Assembly: GCA_046051225.1 (NCBI GenBank)
Contig: JBJOOR010000002.1
Location: forward strand, 62,001 to 126,000
Source: CAIODY01 sp046051225
GTDB taxonomy: Bacteria; Bacteroidota; Bacteroidia; Chitinophagales; CAIODY01
Reading direction: 5' to 3'
DNA length: 64,000 nucleotides
The notes below the pieces were generated by a model, which saw only the letters and a program-made list of their open reading frames with translations, had not been told where the DNA came from and did not search any database. Positions 35,848-43,002 of this stretch are shown here, in pieces (the first letter of the stretch is position 1; each line of letters begins with the position of its first letter). The position numbers were made by a program, and so were the translations under genes.

Positions 35848-36441
35848 TCATATTTGTTTTAACCAACCTGTAATGCTCATTCGTGAACGATTAGCAACCA
35901 TTACTTCATGCTCGTTTTTGTGGCTTTCAAAAAAAATGGCTTGTTGCGAATGGGGCATTATATGCTGCACTTTGTTTTTGTTATACACTAATAATTCGCC
36001 ACCATTTTCTTGCGTCCAATCTTTATTCAGATAATTAATAAGAGAATATTTGCGGTTATCATCATTCTTAAATTGATCTCTATGGCGCTTATAAAAACTT
36101 CCTTTTTCATACACAGCATAATGAAATTCGGATGCGGTAATGCCTGTATAACAAGTCATGTTAAGGTATGAAATGAAATCTTCGGTTTGTTGTAAAAATT
36201 GATTTTCAAAAGCATTATTATGGCTTTTATCCATCCAATAAATTTTATCACTTCTTACTTTTTGGTGTTCATCTTTCAGCTCATCATTGCCTATTGTAGC
36301 ATCATGCATCAAATTATTGCGTTGCAATTGAATAATATTTTGTTGCAATCCATCGCTTAATTTTTCTGACAAAAAGTTTGCGTCAATACCAATTTCATTT
36401 TTCATAAATGTATCAATCAATGTATCAAAATTGGTAGTCAT
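35848..36441 (-). CDS. 2OG-Fe(II) oxygenase (prolyl 4-hydroxylase type)
   Basis: A 197-residue double-stranded-beta-helix enzyme. The Fe(II) ligands are His120 and Asp122 (YKRHRDQF) and His178 (EHEV). The 2-oxoglutarate-binding basic residue is Arg187, followed by SITGW. The FHYAVYEKGSFY strand before the HxD is typical of P4H-like and RNA-demethylase-distant families. It hydroxylates an unknown, probably protein, substrate. Cytoplasmic. 60 bp separate it from the helical protein gene on the same strand. Confidence 0.85.
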   Translation of the reverse strand: MTTNFDTLIDTFMKNEIGIDANFLSEKLSDGLQQNIIQLQRNNLMHDATIGNDELKDEHQKVRSDKIYWMDKSHNNAFENQFLQQTEDFISYLNMTCYTGITASEFHYAVYEKGSFYKRHRDQFKNDDNRKYSLINYLNKDWTQENGGELLVYNKNKVQHIMPHSQQAIFFESHKNEHEVMVANRSRMSITGWLKQI

Positions 36442-36523
36442 AATTAAATAGCTTATGCAGGTAAGGTAGGCTATTAAACTTTATAGTACTGAAATATGAT
36501 ATTTTATCTGGTAAATAAAAATA

Positions 36524-37354
36524 TTAATCAAACATTACTAGCTGCATTGCTTTTTTTAAAAATGAAATTGGTTTTACAGTTTCTTTGTTCCATTTTTTTA
36601 TTTCATATATTGCTGATGCTTGGTATCTTGATGCTATAATTACTTCAACGCCATTGGCATATTTTGTAAAAGTTTTTTCTACTATTTCGGGTGTATTATT
36701 TTCTTTGGATAAATGCGATAAAATTACATGGCTCATAAATTCTGGTTTATGATTTTTAAATAATTCTACAGCTTGTTTGTTTGATAAATGTCCTTTGCCG
36801 CCTCTTATTCGTTTTTTTAATACATCGGGATATTTGCCATTATCAAGCATGGCTTCATCATAGTTTGATTCTAAAAATACGGCATGGCATTGTTTGAAAT
36901 AATGAACCAAATTTTCGCATACCATACCTATATCGGTAAACACACCAATTGTAACGCCATTGCCGCTTACAATAAAACTATGTGGGTCAATGGCATCATG
37001 TTTTTTATCAAAAGCTATTACTGTTAAATTGCCAATATTGATGGGTTGATGGGCTTCAAATTCTTTTGATAAATGTTTAATTAATCTAATGCCATGCCTT
37101 GCTGTTTTATGAGTAATATAAACGGGTAATGAATATTTATTGGCTAATACTGAAACGCCACGAATATGGTCGGTATGTTCGTGCGATATGAAAATTGCTT
37201 TTATATTTTTGATGGAAAGATTTAATTGTTTGAGGCGTTGCTCTACTTCTTTGCAAGTGATACCAACATCTATCAACACGGCATCATTACCATTGCCCAC
37301 ATAATAACAATTGCCATTGCTGCCCGAATTAATAGATGCGATGTGTAAAGACAT
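36524..37354 (-). CDS. MBL-fold metal-dependent hydrolase (WalJ/YycJ-like)
   Basis: A 276-residue metallo-beta-lactamase-fold protein. The zinc motif HEHTDH is at residues 58-63 (His58, His60, Asp62, His63). DPHSFIVSGN carries a further ligand in the middle and ILSHLSKENN near residue 215. It resembles YycJ/WalJ, an exonuclease-like enzyme proposed to work in mismatch repair or cell-wall signalling in Gram-positives; here the role is open. Cytoplasmic, single gene. Confidence 0.85.
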   Translation of the reverse strand: MSLHIASINSGSNGNCYYVGNGNDAVLIDVGITCKEVEQRLKQLNLSIKNIKAIFISHEHTDHIRGVSVLANKYSLPVYITHKTARHGIRLIKHLSKEFEAHQPINIGNLTVIAFDKKHDAIDPHSFIVSGNGVTIGVFTDIGMVCENLVHYFKQCHAVFLESNYDEAMLDNGKYPDVLKKRIRGGKGHLSNKQAVELFKNHKPEFMSHVILSHLSKENNTPEIVEKTFTKYANGVEVIIASRYQASAIYEIKKWNKETVKPISFLKKAMQLVMFD

Positions 37355-37519
37355 AAGGCAAAGAAAAAGAAATTAATATTGCTATTTATAAAAAACTGAA
37401 ATAGGCATAGGTATAAACTTGGGCTGTTGTGCTTCTTCTTTTTTGGTAATACTAATATTATTCAATCAAATTGATGAGGCTTTTTTATTTATCTTGCGGT
37501 ATTATTTCAATAATATAAA

Positions 37520-38293
37520 ATGAAAATTATTTCTCTATCAATCTTTATAATTTGCATGTTTTATGCAGGTGGTTATGCCGTAAAAGCACAAAATATTTAT
37601 CCTGATAAGCAATATATTTATTCGTATGGTAAGGATATAAAAGCCATTGCCCTTACACCTTTTAAAATGAATGATAAAGAAGTCGCAATTGGCTTTGGTA
37701 TTGTTTCATCGGTATTAATTATTCATCAATTTGATGCTGAAATAAAAAATGTGTTTCAAGAAAACAGAACAGATTTTAGCAAAAAAACAGCTAACTATTT
37801 TCAGATGATTGGTGATGGTAAAATTTGTTTTCCTGCCATGGTTGGTTTGTATGGGGTAGGCTTATTAACCCAAAACAGAAAAGTACAATACACAGGCTTA
37901 CAGGCTTTTAAAGCGTTGGTAATAAGCGGTGGTGTTACTGGGTCGATAAAATATATTGCCCAACGTGAACGCCCTTTTCAAACAGATAATATCAACAATT
38001 TTCATTTCATTTGGAACTCGTTTAGTTACAATTCATTTCCTAGTGGGCATACCAGTGATGCCTTTGCCATGGCATCCGTTATTGGTTATAATATTAAAAA
38101 TAAATATTGGCAAATACCTATTTATGCAATAGCTACAGGCGTAGGTTTATCCCGAATACACGATAACAAACATTGGGCTAGCGATGTTGTATTAGGTGCT
38201 GCCATAGGCTATTGTGTAGGGCAAATTATTAATAGAAGTGGGAATTTTAAATTTGAAAAAACAAAGCATGCAATTGAAATTATCCGATTTTAG
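37520..38293 (+). CDS. PAP2-family membrane phosphatase
   Basis: A 257-residue phosphatase. A signal-like N-terminal segment is followed by several membrane spans. The three motifs of the acid-phosphatase superfamily are present: KYIAQRERP (motif 1, near 150), SFPSGHTS (motif 2, near 177) and SRIHDNKHWASD (motif 3, near 215, with the catalytic His). It dephosphorylates lipid phosphates such as undecaprenyl-PP or PgpB-like substrates. It ends only 29 bp before the 5' end of ssrA. Confidence 0.87.
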   Translation: MKIISLSIFIICMFYAGGYAVKAQNIYPDKQYIYSYGKDIKAIALTPFKMNDKEVAIGFGIVSSVLIIHQFDAEIKNVFQENRTDFSKKTANYFQMIGDGKICFPAMVGLYGVGLLTQNRKVQYTGLQAFKALVISGGVTGSIKYIAQRERPFQTDNINNFHFIWNSFSYNSFPSGHTSDAFAMASVIGYNIKNKYWQIPIYAIATGVGLSRIHDNKHWASDVVLGAAIGYCVGQIINRSGNFKFEKTKHAIEIIRF

Positions 38294-38297
38294 TTTA

Positions 38298-38305
38298 TAA
38301 CTTTG
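38298..38305 (+). promoter_or_regulatory. -7 promoter box of ssrA
   Basis: TAACTTTG is an exact TAnnTTTG match ending 17 bp before the mature 5' end of tmRNA, leaving a short 5' leader for RNase P to remove. Confidence 0.6.
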
Positions 38306-38322
38306 TTACTTCAAATGTTCAA

Positions 38323-38694
38323 GGGCCTGACCTTGGAATTGACAGCAATGTTCTTTGTAAATAAGCATACCGGGCGTTGAAAGAATTGCCCGTAAAACTA
38401 AACTTTCACAAATTTTTAACTGGCGAAACTTCTTTCGCAATGGCCGCTTAATCGATAGATTAACCCGTCGTAGTGCCTCAAGTAGCTTGCTCTTCACCTG
38501 CTCGACTGCACTTTGGAAAGGAAGAGATAAGGACTATCATCGCTGTGTGGTAGAAACGAAAATTACAGCAGATAAGTTGTTGTTCTGGTAAGTAAGCACA
38601 CCTTTCAGCAATCGAAAATTAAGTGTGTACTAAGTATGTAGAAAGTTTATGGCGGCTTTGTCTGCACCCGGGTTCGAAACCCGGCAGGTCCACC
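38323..38694 (+). ncRNA. ssrA: tmRNA (transfer-messenger RNA) with tag GETSFAMAA
   Basis: The 5' end GGGCCTG (38323-38329) pairs with CAGGTCC (38685-38691) to form the 7-bp acceptor stem with one G-U pair. The conserved TTGGAATTGAC stretch follows the 5' strand. The T arm is CCGGG-TTCGAAA-CCCGG just before the 3' acceptor strand, and the discriminator is A38692. CCA is not encoded in full, so it must be added. The tag frame is GGC GAA ACT TCT TTC GCA ATG GCC GCT TAA at 38422-38451, giving G-E-T-S-F-A-M-A-A. Glycine as resume codon is as in other Bacteroidetes, whose tag usually ends NYALAA. With SmpB it rescues stalled ribosomes. The serine recombinase frame runs antisense into its 3' end. 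Confidence 0.92.
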
Positions 38695-40208
38695 TCACGG
38701 GATTGTTTTTCATTTTTAGAAAAACAATCCTTTTTATTTTCCTTCAAACCCTCTACTGTTCTACAATATAAGGTAATAGCATCATTAAAAATAAGAGTTC
38801 GATAATCGTTTCCGTCAAAAATTGTTGGAGAAACAATTGTCGAACTCAAAATTTGTTGTTTTGCCTCCAAACTGCCTTTAGAATAGGCTTTTTGAGGAAC
38901 TTGAATAAAAAGATTTAAATATTCCAACGCTTCTTTTAAAGATGAATCAGTAGTTCTATTCTCATGAAGAAATCGTTCTGTTTTTTGAATTTCACTCTCG
39001 ATTTTTTGTTTGATTTCTTTGTATTCTGCGGCATCTAATTGACCATCTAACATTAAAGTTTGTGCATTCGCAATTCGTGATTTCAACTTGTTAATTTCAA
39101 TTACATACTTATTATTTTCCTGACGGTTATTTGATTTATTACTTTCATGAAAATCGCTAATAACATTTTGAATCATGTTTGCAACCAATTTATTTGGTGT
39201 TATTCCAGCAACTTTGTTTTCAAATTTTTTATTTGCTTCATCAGCCCTAAATCTTATTCCACATGGATTGCAATGGTAGTAAAAATATCGAACACCCATT
39301 TTCCCTTTTGAAGCACTTCCTGTTAATAAATTACCACAAGAAATACAGTTTAAAAAACCTCTCATTGGTAACTCATTACGATTGGTATTTTTAGATGGGG
39401 AATTTCTTTTTCTACCATCTAATAAATCTTGAACTTGATAGAAAATTTCTTTTGTTATTAAAGGTTCATGCGTCCCTTCAACTATTTGAGCTTCCTCATC
39501 TTTATAAGCAGGAACTTGTATCAATCCACAATAAACAGGACTACGCAAGCAAGTCCAAAAATGCCCAAGCGCACATTTCAAGCCTTTGCCCCGTGCAGTT
39601 TCCCAAATAATTGAAACTGTATTCATTCCCTTTGCCAATTCCTCGAATGCCCATCTCATTATTTTTCCTTGTTCAGCATCAATTATAATTGATGCTATTC
39701 CTTTTTCGTTTCTAATATTTTTGTATCCTTTTGGTGCAACGCCCATCCAACGCCCTTCCTTTTTTGCTCTTCGCATTCCAACAGTTACATTCATAGCTCT
39801 CCTATCATTTTCAACTTCAGGGGCAGCTAAATAGAAAGCCAACATGATTTTATTTTCGGGAATAGCAAGGTCTAAAGGTTGTTCTATTGCTTGTGGTTCG
39901 ATGCCTAATTTTGTCAATTGATTTATCATTCCATAAGCATCACCTGCATTTCTTGAAAACCTGTCCCACTTTGTGAATAGTAACAAATTTATCTGCCCTT
40001 TGTGTTTTTTTCCAAATTCCAATAATTTTGTAAATGCGGGTCTGTCAAATGTTTTGGCGGAATGGTCTTCTCGATAAAAATCAACTACTTCAATGTTGTT
40101 TTGCTCACAATGTTTTCTTAATCGTTCATCTTGATGAGCCAATGAAAAACCTTTTTCAGCCTGCTCGTCCGTACTTACACGAACATAAAGAATTGCTTTC
40201 TTACTCAT
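38619..40208 (-). CDS. Large serine recombinase (site-specific integrase)
   Basis: A 529-residue recombinase. The resolvase domain (about 1-150) starts AILYVRVSTDEQAEKG with nucleophile Ser12, and DRFSRN supplies the active-site Arg. The 'recombinase' domain follows (about 160-270), then a zinc ribbon with CX2C...CX2C near 285-315 and a long coiled coil (about 355-420). The last ~25 residues (from VDLPGFEPG) are the antisense translation of the tmRNA T arm and acceptor strand, and the residues before them come from the antisense of the ssrA terminator. The native C-terminus therefore appears to have been fixed by integration at ssrA. It overlaps the upstream resolvase-like gene by 4 bp (ATGA). 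Confidence 0.9.
   Translation of the reverse strand: MSKKAILYVRVSTDEQAEKGFSLAHQDERLRKHCEQNNIEVVDFYREDHSAKTFDRPAFTKLLEFGKKHKGQINLLLFTKWDRFSRNAGDAYGMINQLTKLGIEPQAIEQPLDLAIPENKIMLAFYLAAPEVENDRRAMNVTVGMRRAKKEGRWMGVAPKGYKNIRNEKGIASIIIDAEQGKIMRWAFEELAKGMNTVSIIWETARGKGLKCALGHFWTCLRSPVYCGLIQVPAYKDEEAQIVEGTHEPLITKEIFYQVQDLLDGRKRNSPSKNTNRNELPMRGFLNCISCGNLLTGSASKGKMGVRYFYYHCNPCGIRFRADEANKKFENKVAGITPNKLVANMIQNVISDFHESNKSNNRQENNKYVIEINKLKSRIANAQTLMLDGQLDAAEYKEIKQKIESEIQKTERFLHENRTTDSSLKEALEYLNLFIQVPQKAYSKGSLEAKQQILSSTIVSPTIFDGNDYRTLIFNDAITLYCRTVEGLKENKKDCFSKNEKQSREVDLPGFEPGCRQSRHKLSTYLVHT
38700..38735. terminator. Terminator of ssrA, bidirectional
   Basis: GGATTGTTTTTC (38700-38711) and GAAAAACAATCC (38719-38730) form a perfect 12-bp stem with a 7-nt loop, followed by T5. 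It lies 6 bp after the tmRNA 3' end, and on the other strand inside the recombinase reading frame. Confidence 0.8.
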
Positions 40209-40633
40209 TTTGATAATTGTTTTTGGTTTGCTAATACATTTTCAAATCCGCCTATGTAAAACGCCAACATATTTTTTGCCTCTCCATCAGTAGCTAAACT
40301 TATTGGTTGCTCAATTGCTTGTAGTACGATTCCAAATTCAGCCAATTGATTAATTAAACTATAAATTACTTGACCATTCCTCGAAAGTCTGTTCCATGTA
40401 GTAAAGAGTAAAAGATTCGATAATCCAGTGTTTTTTTTAGCAAATTCTAATAATTCCGAAAAATCATCTTTGTTAGTTTTTGCGGTATTATCGTTTTTAA
40501 AAAGTTTGACAACTTCAATGTTATTTTGTTCGCAATACCCTCTTAATTTATCTTCTTGATAATTTAATAAAGGATTTTTTTCAGCTTGCTCGTTTGTACC
40601 AGTTCTCATGTAAAGAATTGCTTTCTGTTTCAT
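40205..40633 (-). CDS. Resolvase-domain protein lacking the catalytic serine
   Basis: A 142-residue paralogue of the N-terminal domain of the adjacent recombinase (AILYMRTGTNEQAEKN against AILYVRVSTDEQAEKG, with matching LLLFTTWNRLSRNG and LINQLAEFGI). At the position of the nucleophile Ser12 it has Gly12 (GGT). It stops after the domain, without the DNA-binding part. It cannot cut DNA by the known mechanism. It is translated just ahead of the active recombinase with a 4-bp overlap, so an accessory or inhibitory partner is possible. Decay of a duplicated gene is the alternative. Confidence 0.75.
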   Translation of the reverse strand: MKQKAILYMRTGTNEQAEKNPLLNYQEDKLRGYCEQNNIEVVKLFKNDNTAKTNKDDFSELLEFAKKNTGLSNLLLFTTWNRLSRNGQVIYSLINQLAEFGIVLQAIEQPISLATDGEAKNMLAFYIGGFENVLANQKQLSK

Positions 40634-40862
40634 ATTGATATTGATTTAGTATGTTTATTTTTTGATTAACTTTTTGCTTTCTGAATTCTCGATAAATAAT
40701 TTCAGCCCATTGATAAATAAAGGTTCTCAAGGTTATCAATTCATCATCTGTATAATGTAGCCCATCTTTATTTAGCATTGTTCTCATTTTCTCAATTGTA
40801 ATTTTTTCAGGAACAACAAATGGTTTTAATAATTCCAATTCTTGACTTTTTTCTCTTTTCAT
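40581..40862 (-). CDS. Small protein of unknown function at the head of the recombinase operon
   Basis: A 93-residue, charged, helical protein (MKREKSQELELLKPFVVPEK opening, a DELITLRTFIYQWAEIIYREF helix). I do not recognise a family. Its 3' part overlaps the start of the resolvase-like gene by 53 bp in another frame, so the three genes 40862-38619 form one tightly packed unit. A perfect small hairpin (TTGCG-TTTT-CGCAA, 40868-40881) sits right before its start codon. Confidence 0.6.
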   Translation of the reverse strand: MKREKSQELELLKPFVVPEKITIEKMRTMLNKDGLHYTDDELITLRTFIYQWAEIIYREFRKQKVNQKINILNQYQYETESNSLHENWYKRAS

Positions 40863-40923
40863 TTTTATTGCGTTTTCGCAAAAATGAAATACTATTTCAA
40901 ACTACTTCGGCGAATTGGAATGC

Positions 40924-40959
40924 TTTGCCACGATTGGTTCAAACAAACTTTACTTTGGG
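40924..40959 (-). repeat. Copy of the island's shared repeat behind the left helix-turn-helix gene
   Basis: On the minus strand, directly after the stop codon of the 70-residue helix-turn-helix gene, come CCCAAAGTAAAGTTTGTTTG (40959-40940) and then AATCGTGGCAAA (40935-40924). The first differs in one base from 62022-62041. The second is identical to 62006-62017 and 62056-62067. Confidence 0.75.
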
Positions 40960-41172
40960 TTATTTTTCTTCGATTTGAAAATACGGAGTTCCCAATTTTC
41001 CGAAAATAATATGCACCTGTAATACGGTGTAATAACGACCACGTTTCTTTCCTACCTCACCTTCAAAAGGTTCTAACCATTTTTTAAAAGTTTTTAAACT
41101 CACGTTATACAATTCAGAAATTTCTTTCACGGAATAAGGTTTTAATACAATAGTTGATTGATTCATACACAA
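40960..41172 (-). CDS. Small helix-turn-helix DNA-binding protein (left copy)
   Basis: A 70-residue protein of the excisionase/MerR-like size class: YSVKEISELYNVSLKTFKKWLEPF is a helix-turn-helix, followed by a basic wing (KKRGRYYTVLQVHII). It resembles the 72-residue protein at 61787-62005 (NGHYYTPHQIEIIMAHIGLP there, RGRYYTVLQVHIIFGKLGTP here). Both genes are followed by the same DNA repeat. It may control excision, replication or the recombinase operon downstream. It lies 24 bp after the XRE/ImmA gene on the same strand. Confidence 0.75.
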   Translation of the reverse strand: MCMNQSTIVLKPYSVKEISELYNVSLKTFKKWLEPFEGEVGKKRGRYYTVLQVHIIFGKLGTPYFQIEEK

Positions 41173-41196
41173 AATATTTAGTTGATTAACACATAA

Positions 41197-42231
41197 TTAC
41201 TGACCATAGAATTCAATGAACTCATCTGAATAAACATTAAAAAATACCGCTAACTCCGTTACATTCATTTTCATTTTTGTTTTGTACTTCGTGATTAAAG
41301 TTTTCAACAAAACGGGAGATTCTTTTGCTATATCAAATTCAGGAGGTTCTCTTCTTCTTATTTTCATCTGATTAAACTGCTGCAATAAATATCGTTTCTG
41401 ATTAGGAGTAAGAAATCCTAAATTATCAGCACGATACAATAATGCTTGCATACTTACTTTCCATTTCTTTTTTAATTCACCTAATTTGGCAAGTGTAACC
41501 CCATCTTTAAAATCAGGTTTAATTTCTTTTTCAGGCATTAAAAATTCAGCCGCAAATAAATTTGCTTCATGGCTCACATCTCTATCTAATGAAGGGGAGG
41601 TGTGCAAATGCATAATGATATGCCCTAATTCATAAGCTAATGAAAATCTTTGTCTATCACCTAATAGCGAACGATTAGTAAAAATTATCGGATGTTGTGT
41701 ATCGGTTAAAATACTTTGAGCATCCACACGAACTGTTGCAAAATTGAAAGAGGTAATAAAGATGCCTTTTGATTCTAAAAGTTGAACAAGGTTTTTTATT
41801 ACAGGCTCTTTTAATCCCCAAATCTTTCTCAATTCTTTTGCAACCTTTATAGGTGTTTCATATTTAAGAACATCTAAAATTGGTAAATCGGGTTGCTCTA
41901 CATTTAACTGACTCATCAGTTTGCTTAACTGCAATCGGCAAATGTTCACTTGCGCCTCAATCGGCGAAAGAATTTTTTGCGCTACAATTTGCCTCTTTCT
42001 GTAAGTCATGTTTGATGGCATTTTTTCGCCTTCCTGATAAAAGAAACTTTCAGGTAGATGTAGAGCTTTTGCAATGTTTTCAAAATGCTCTTTTGCAATA
42101 CCTAAAAAACTCAATTCCATCTTTGATAAAGTGGCTGATGTTAATTTGATTTTACTTGCCAATTCTAATTGTGATAAACCCCTAAGCTCTCTGCCTAACA
42201 CAATCATATTGGGATTAATTTTTTGGTTCAT
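41197..42231 (-). CDS. XRE regulator with ImmA/IrrE-type domain, degenerate metal site
   Basis: A 344-residue protein. An XRE helix-turn-helix is at about residues 12-62 (GLSQLELASKIKLTSATLSKME). The ImmA/IrrE peptidase-like domain follows at about 130-240, with EANLFAAEFLMP (222-233) typical of the family. The zinc motif expected as HELGH reads YELGH (Tyr200-His204); the codon is TAT where CAT would be His. In phages and integrative elements such proteins regulate excision genes and are usually paired with or fused to a repressor. With one zinc ligand lost, this one may act mainly as a DNA-binding regulator. An exact -7 box and a palindromic operator lie upstream. Confidence 0.85.
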   Translation of the reverse strand: MNQKINPNMIVLGRELRGLSQLELASKIKLTSATLSKMELSFLGIAKEHFENIAKALHLPESFFYQEGEKMPSNMTYRKRQIVAQKILSPIEAQVNICRLQLSKLMSQLNVEQPDLPILDVLKYETPIKVAKELRKIWGLKEPVIKNLVQLLESKGIFITSFNFATVRVDAQSILTDTQHPIIFTNRSLLGDRQRFSLAYELGHIIMHLHTSPSLDRDVSHEANLFAAEFLMPEKEIKPDFKDGVTLAKLGELKKKWKVSMQALLYRADNLGFLTPNQKRYLLQQFNQMKIRRREPPEFDIAKESPVLLKTLITKYKTKMKMNVTELAVFFNVYSDEFIEFYGQ

Positions 42232-42250
42232 GGTGGTTAAAATTCTGCGA

Positions 42251-42281
42251 CAAAGATAAAATATTTTTGTAATTTACAAAA
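42251..42281 (-). promoter_or_regulatory. Promoter and palindromic operator of the XRE/ImmA gene
   Basis: On the minus strand, TATCTTTG (42258-42251) is an exact -7 box, 19 bp before the start codon. Upstream of it, 42265-42281 is a perfect 17-bp palindrome (TTTTGTAATTTACAAAA) over the -33/spacer region, the position of an autorepressor site. Confidence 0.6.
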
Positions 42282-42522
42282 TTATTTTTCCAATTATTTT
42301 CTTTTACTTATCATAATATAGTGTATTACATTGTCAGAAGAAAGAAAAAACGAATTGAGATAAAACGAAATTTGAAGGTATCGGTTGAATATTACTATTA
42401 GCTGTGGTATTGCATACTTCGTTTTTTCACATCACCTTTACCAAAACAAAAGTTTGTATAGAGATATTTTTTGAATGATTACCCTTTCAAAATATCAAAC
42501 GAATGATAATGAAAAATTATTT

Positions 42523-42530
42523 TAGCTTTG
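42523..42530 (+). promoter_or_regulatory. Candidate distant promoter (-7 box) before the giant gene
   Basis: TAGCTTTG is an exact TAnnTTTG match on the plus strand, 472 bp upstream of the giant gene. A transcript from here would include the long inverted repeat at 42784-42896. The rest of 42282-42783 holds no ORF I can support. Confidence 0.35.
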
Positions 42531-42783
42531 CTTTATTAAAACCCATGAATGTAGTTTTAACATGAATAGTGAATAGAAAAATTTGAATAAAATTTATTCC
42601 ACAGTTTTAATGAAAAATAGAATTACAAAGGGTTTTTAGGTAGAGTTGATAGCGGATTATTTTTTGCAGAACTTTAGTAATTTCAAAAATGAAACAAAGA
42701 CAAAAACAATAAAATTGAATTGATGAGTTAAAGAAAAGGATATAAGTAAAGGCAAATATTTATTGAGCGTATTGTTGCTTCTG

Positions 42784-42896
42784 TAAGAGAAAACGACCAA
42801 ATTTTAAACAAGAAGAACAACATAGGACTCACCCCGAATGGGGTGTATCCTTTTTGTTGTTTTATTCTTGTTGGGTACTTGGTCGTACCTCTCTTA
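42784..42896. repeat. 113-nt imperfect inverted repeat (long foldback structure)
   Basis: Both arms align over about 55 bp: TAAGAGA/TCTCTTA at the tips, ACGACCAA/TTGGTCGT, AACAAGAA/TTCTTGTT, AACAAC/GTTGTT, and a central GGACTCACCCC-GAAT-GGGGTGTATCC hairpin. It is followed inside the right arm by T5. It could be a small foldback element, a structured leader of the giant gene, or a terminator. No obvious target-site duplication flanks it. Confidence 0.7.
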
Positions 42897-43002
42897 TGTA
42901 AAATGACAATTAAGGTGTACACTCCTTTTTTATTTGTCTAAAATCATAAACAAAAAAACAAACACCTGATAACCCTTACAGGTAAAATAAAAAATCAACA
43001 AC

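Noticed and set aside
38306..38497. A 63-codon minus-strand ORF.
   Set aside because: It is wholly antisense to the tmRNA gene and has no recognisable protein features.
38653..38694. An isolated tRNA gene or tRNA fragment (T arm plus acceptor strand).
   Set aside because: The acceptor strand finds its partner GGGCCTG 356 bases upstream and a tag frame lies between, so it is the 3' end of tmRNA, not a separate tRNA.
42784..42896. A known riboswitch or an insertion sequence.
   Set aside because: It matches no riboswitch pattern I can recall, encodes no transposase and has no visible target duplication.
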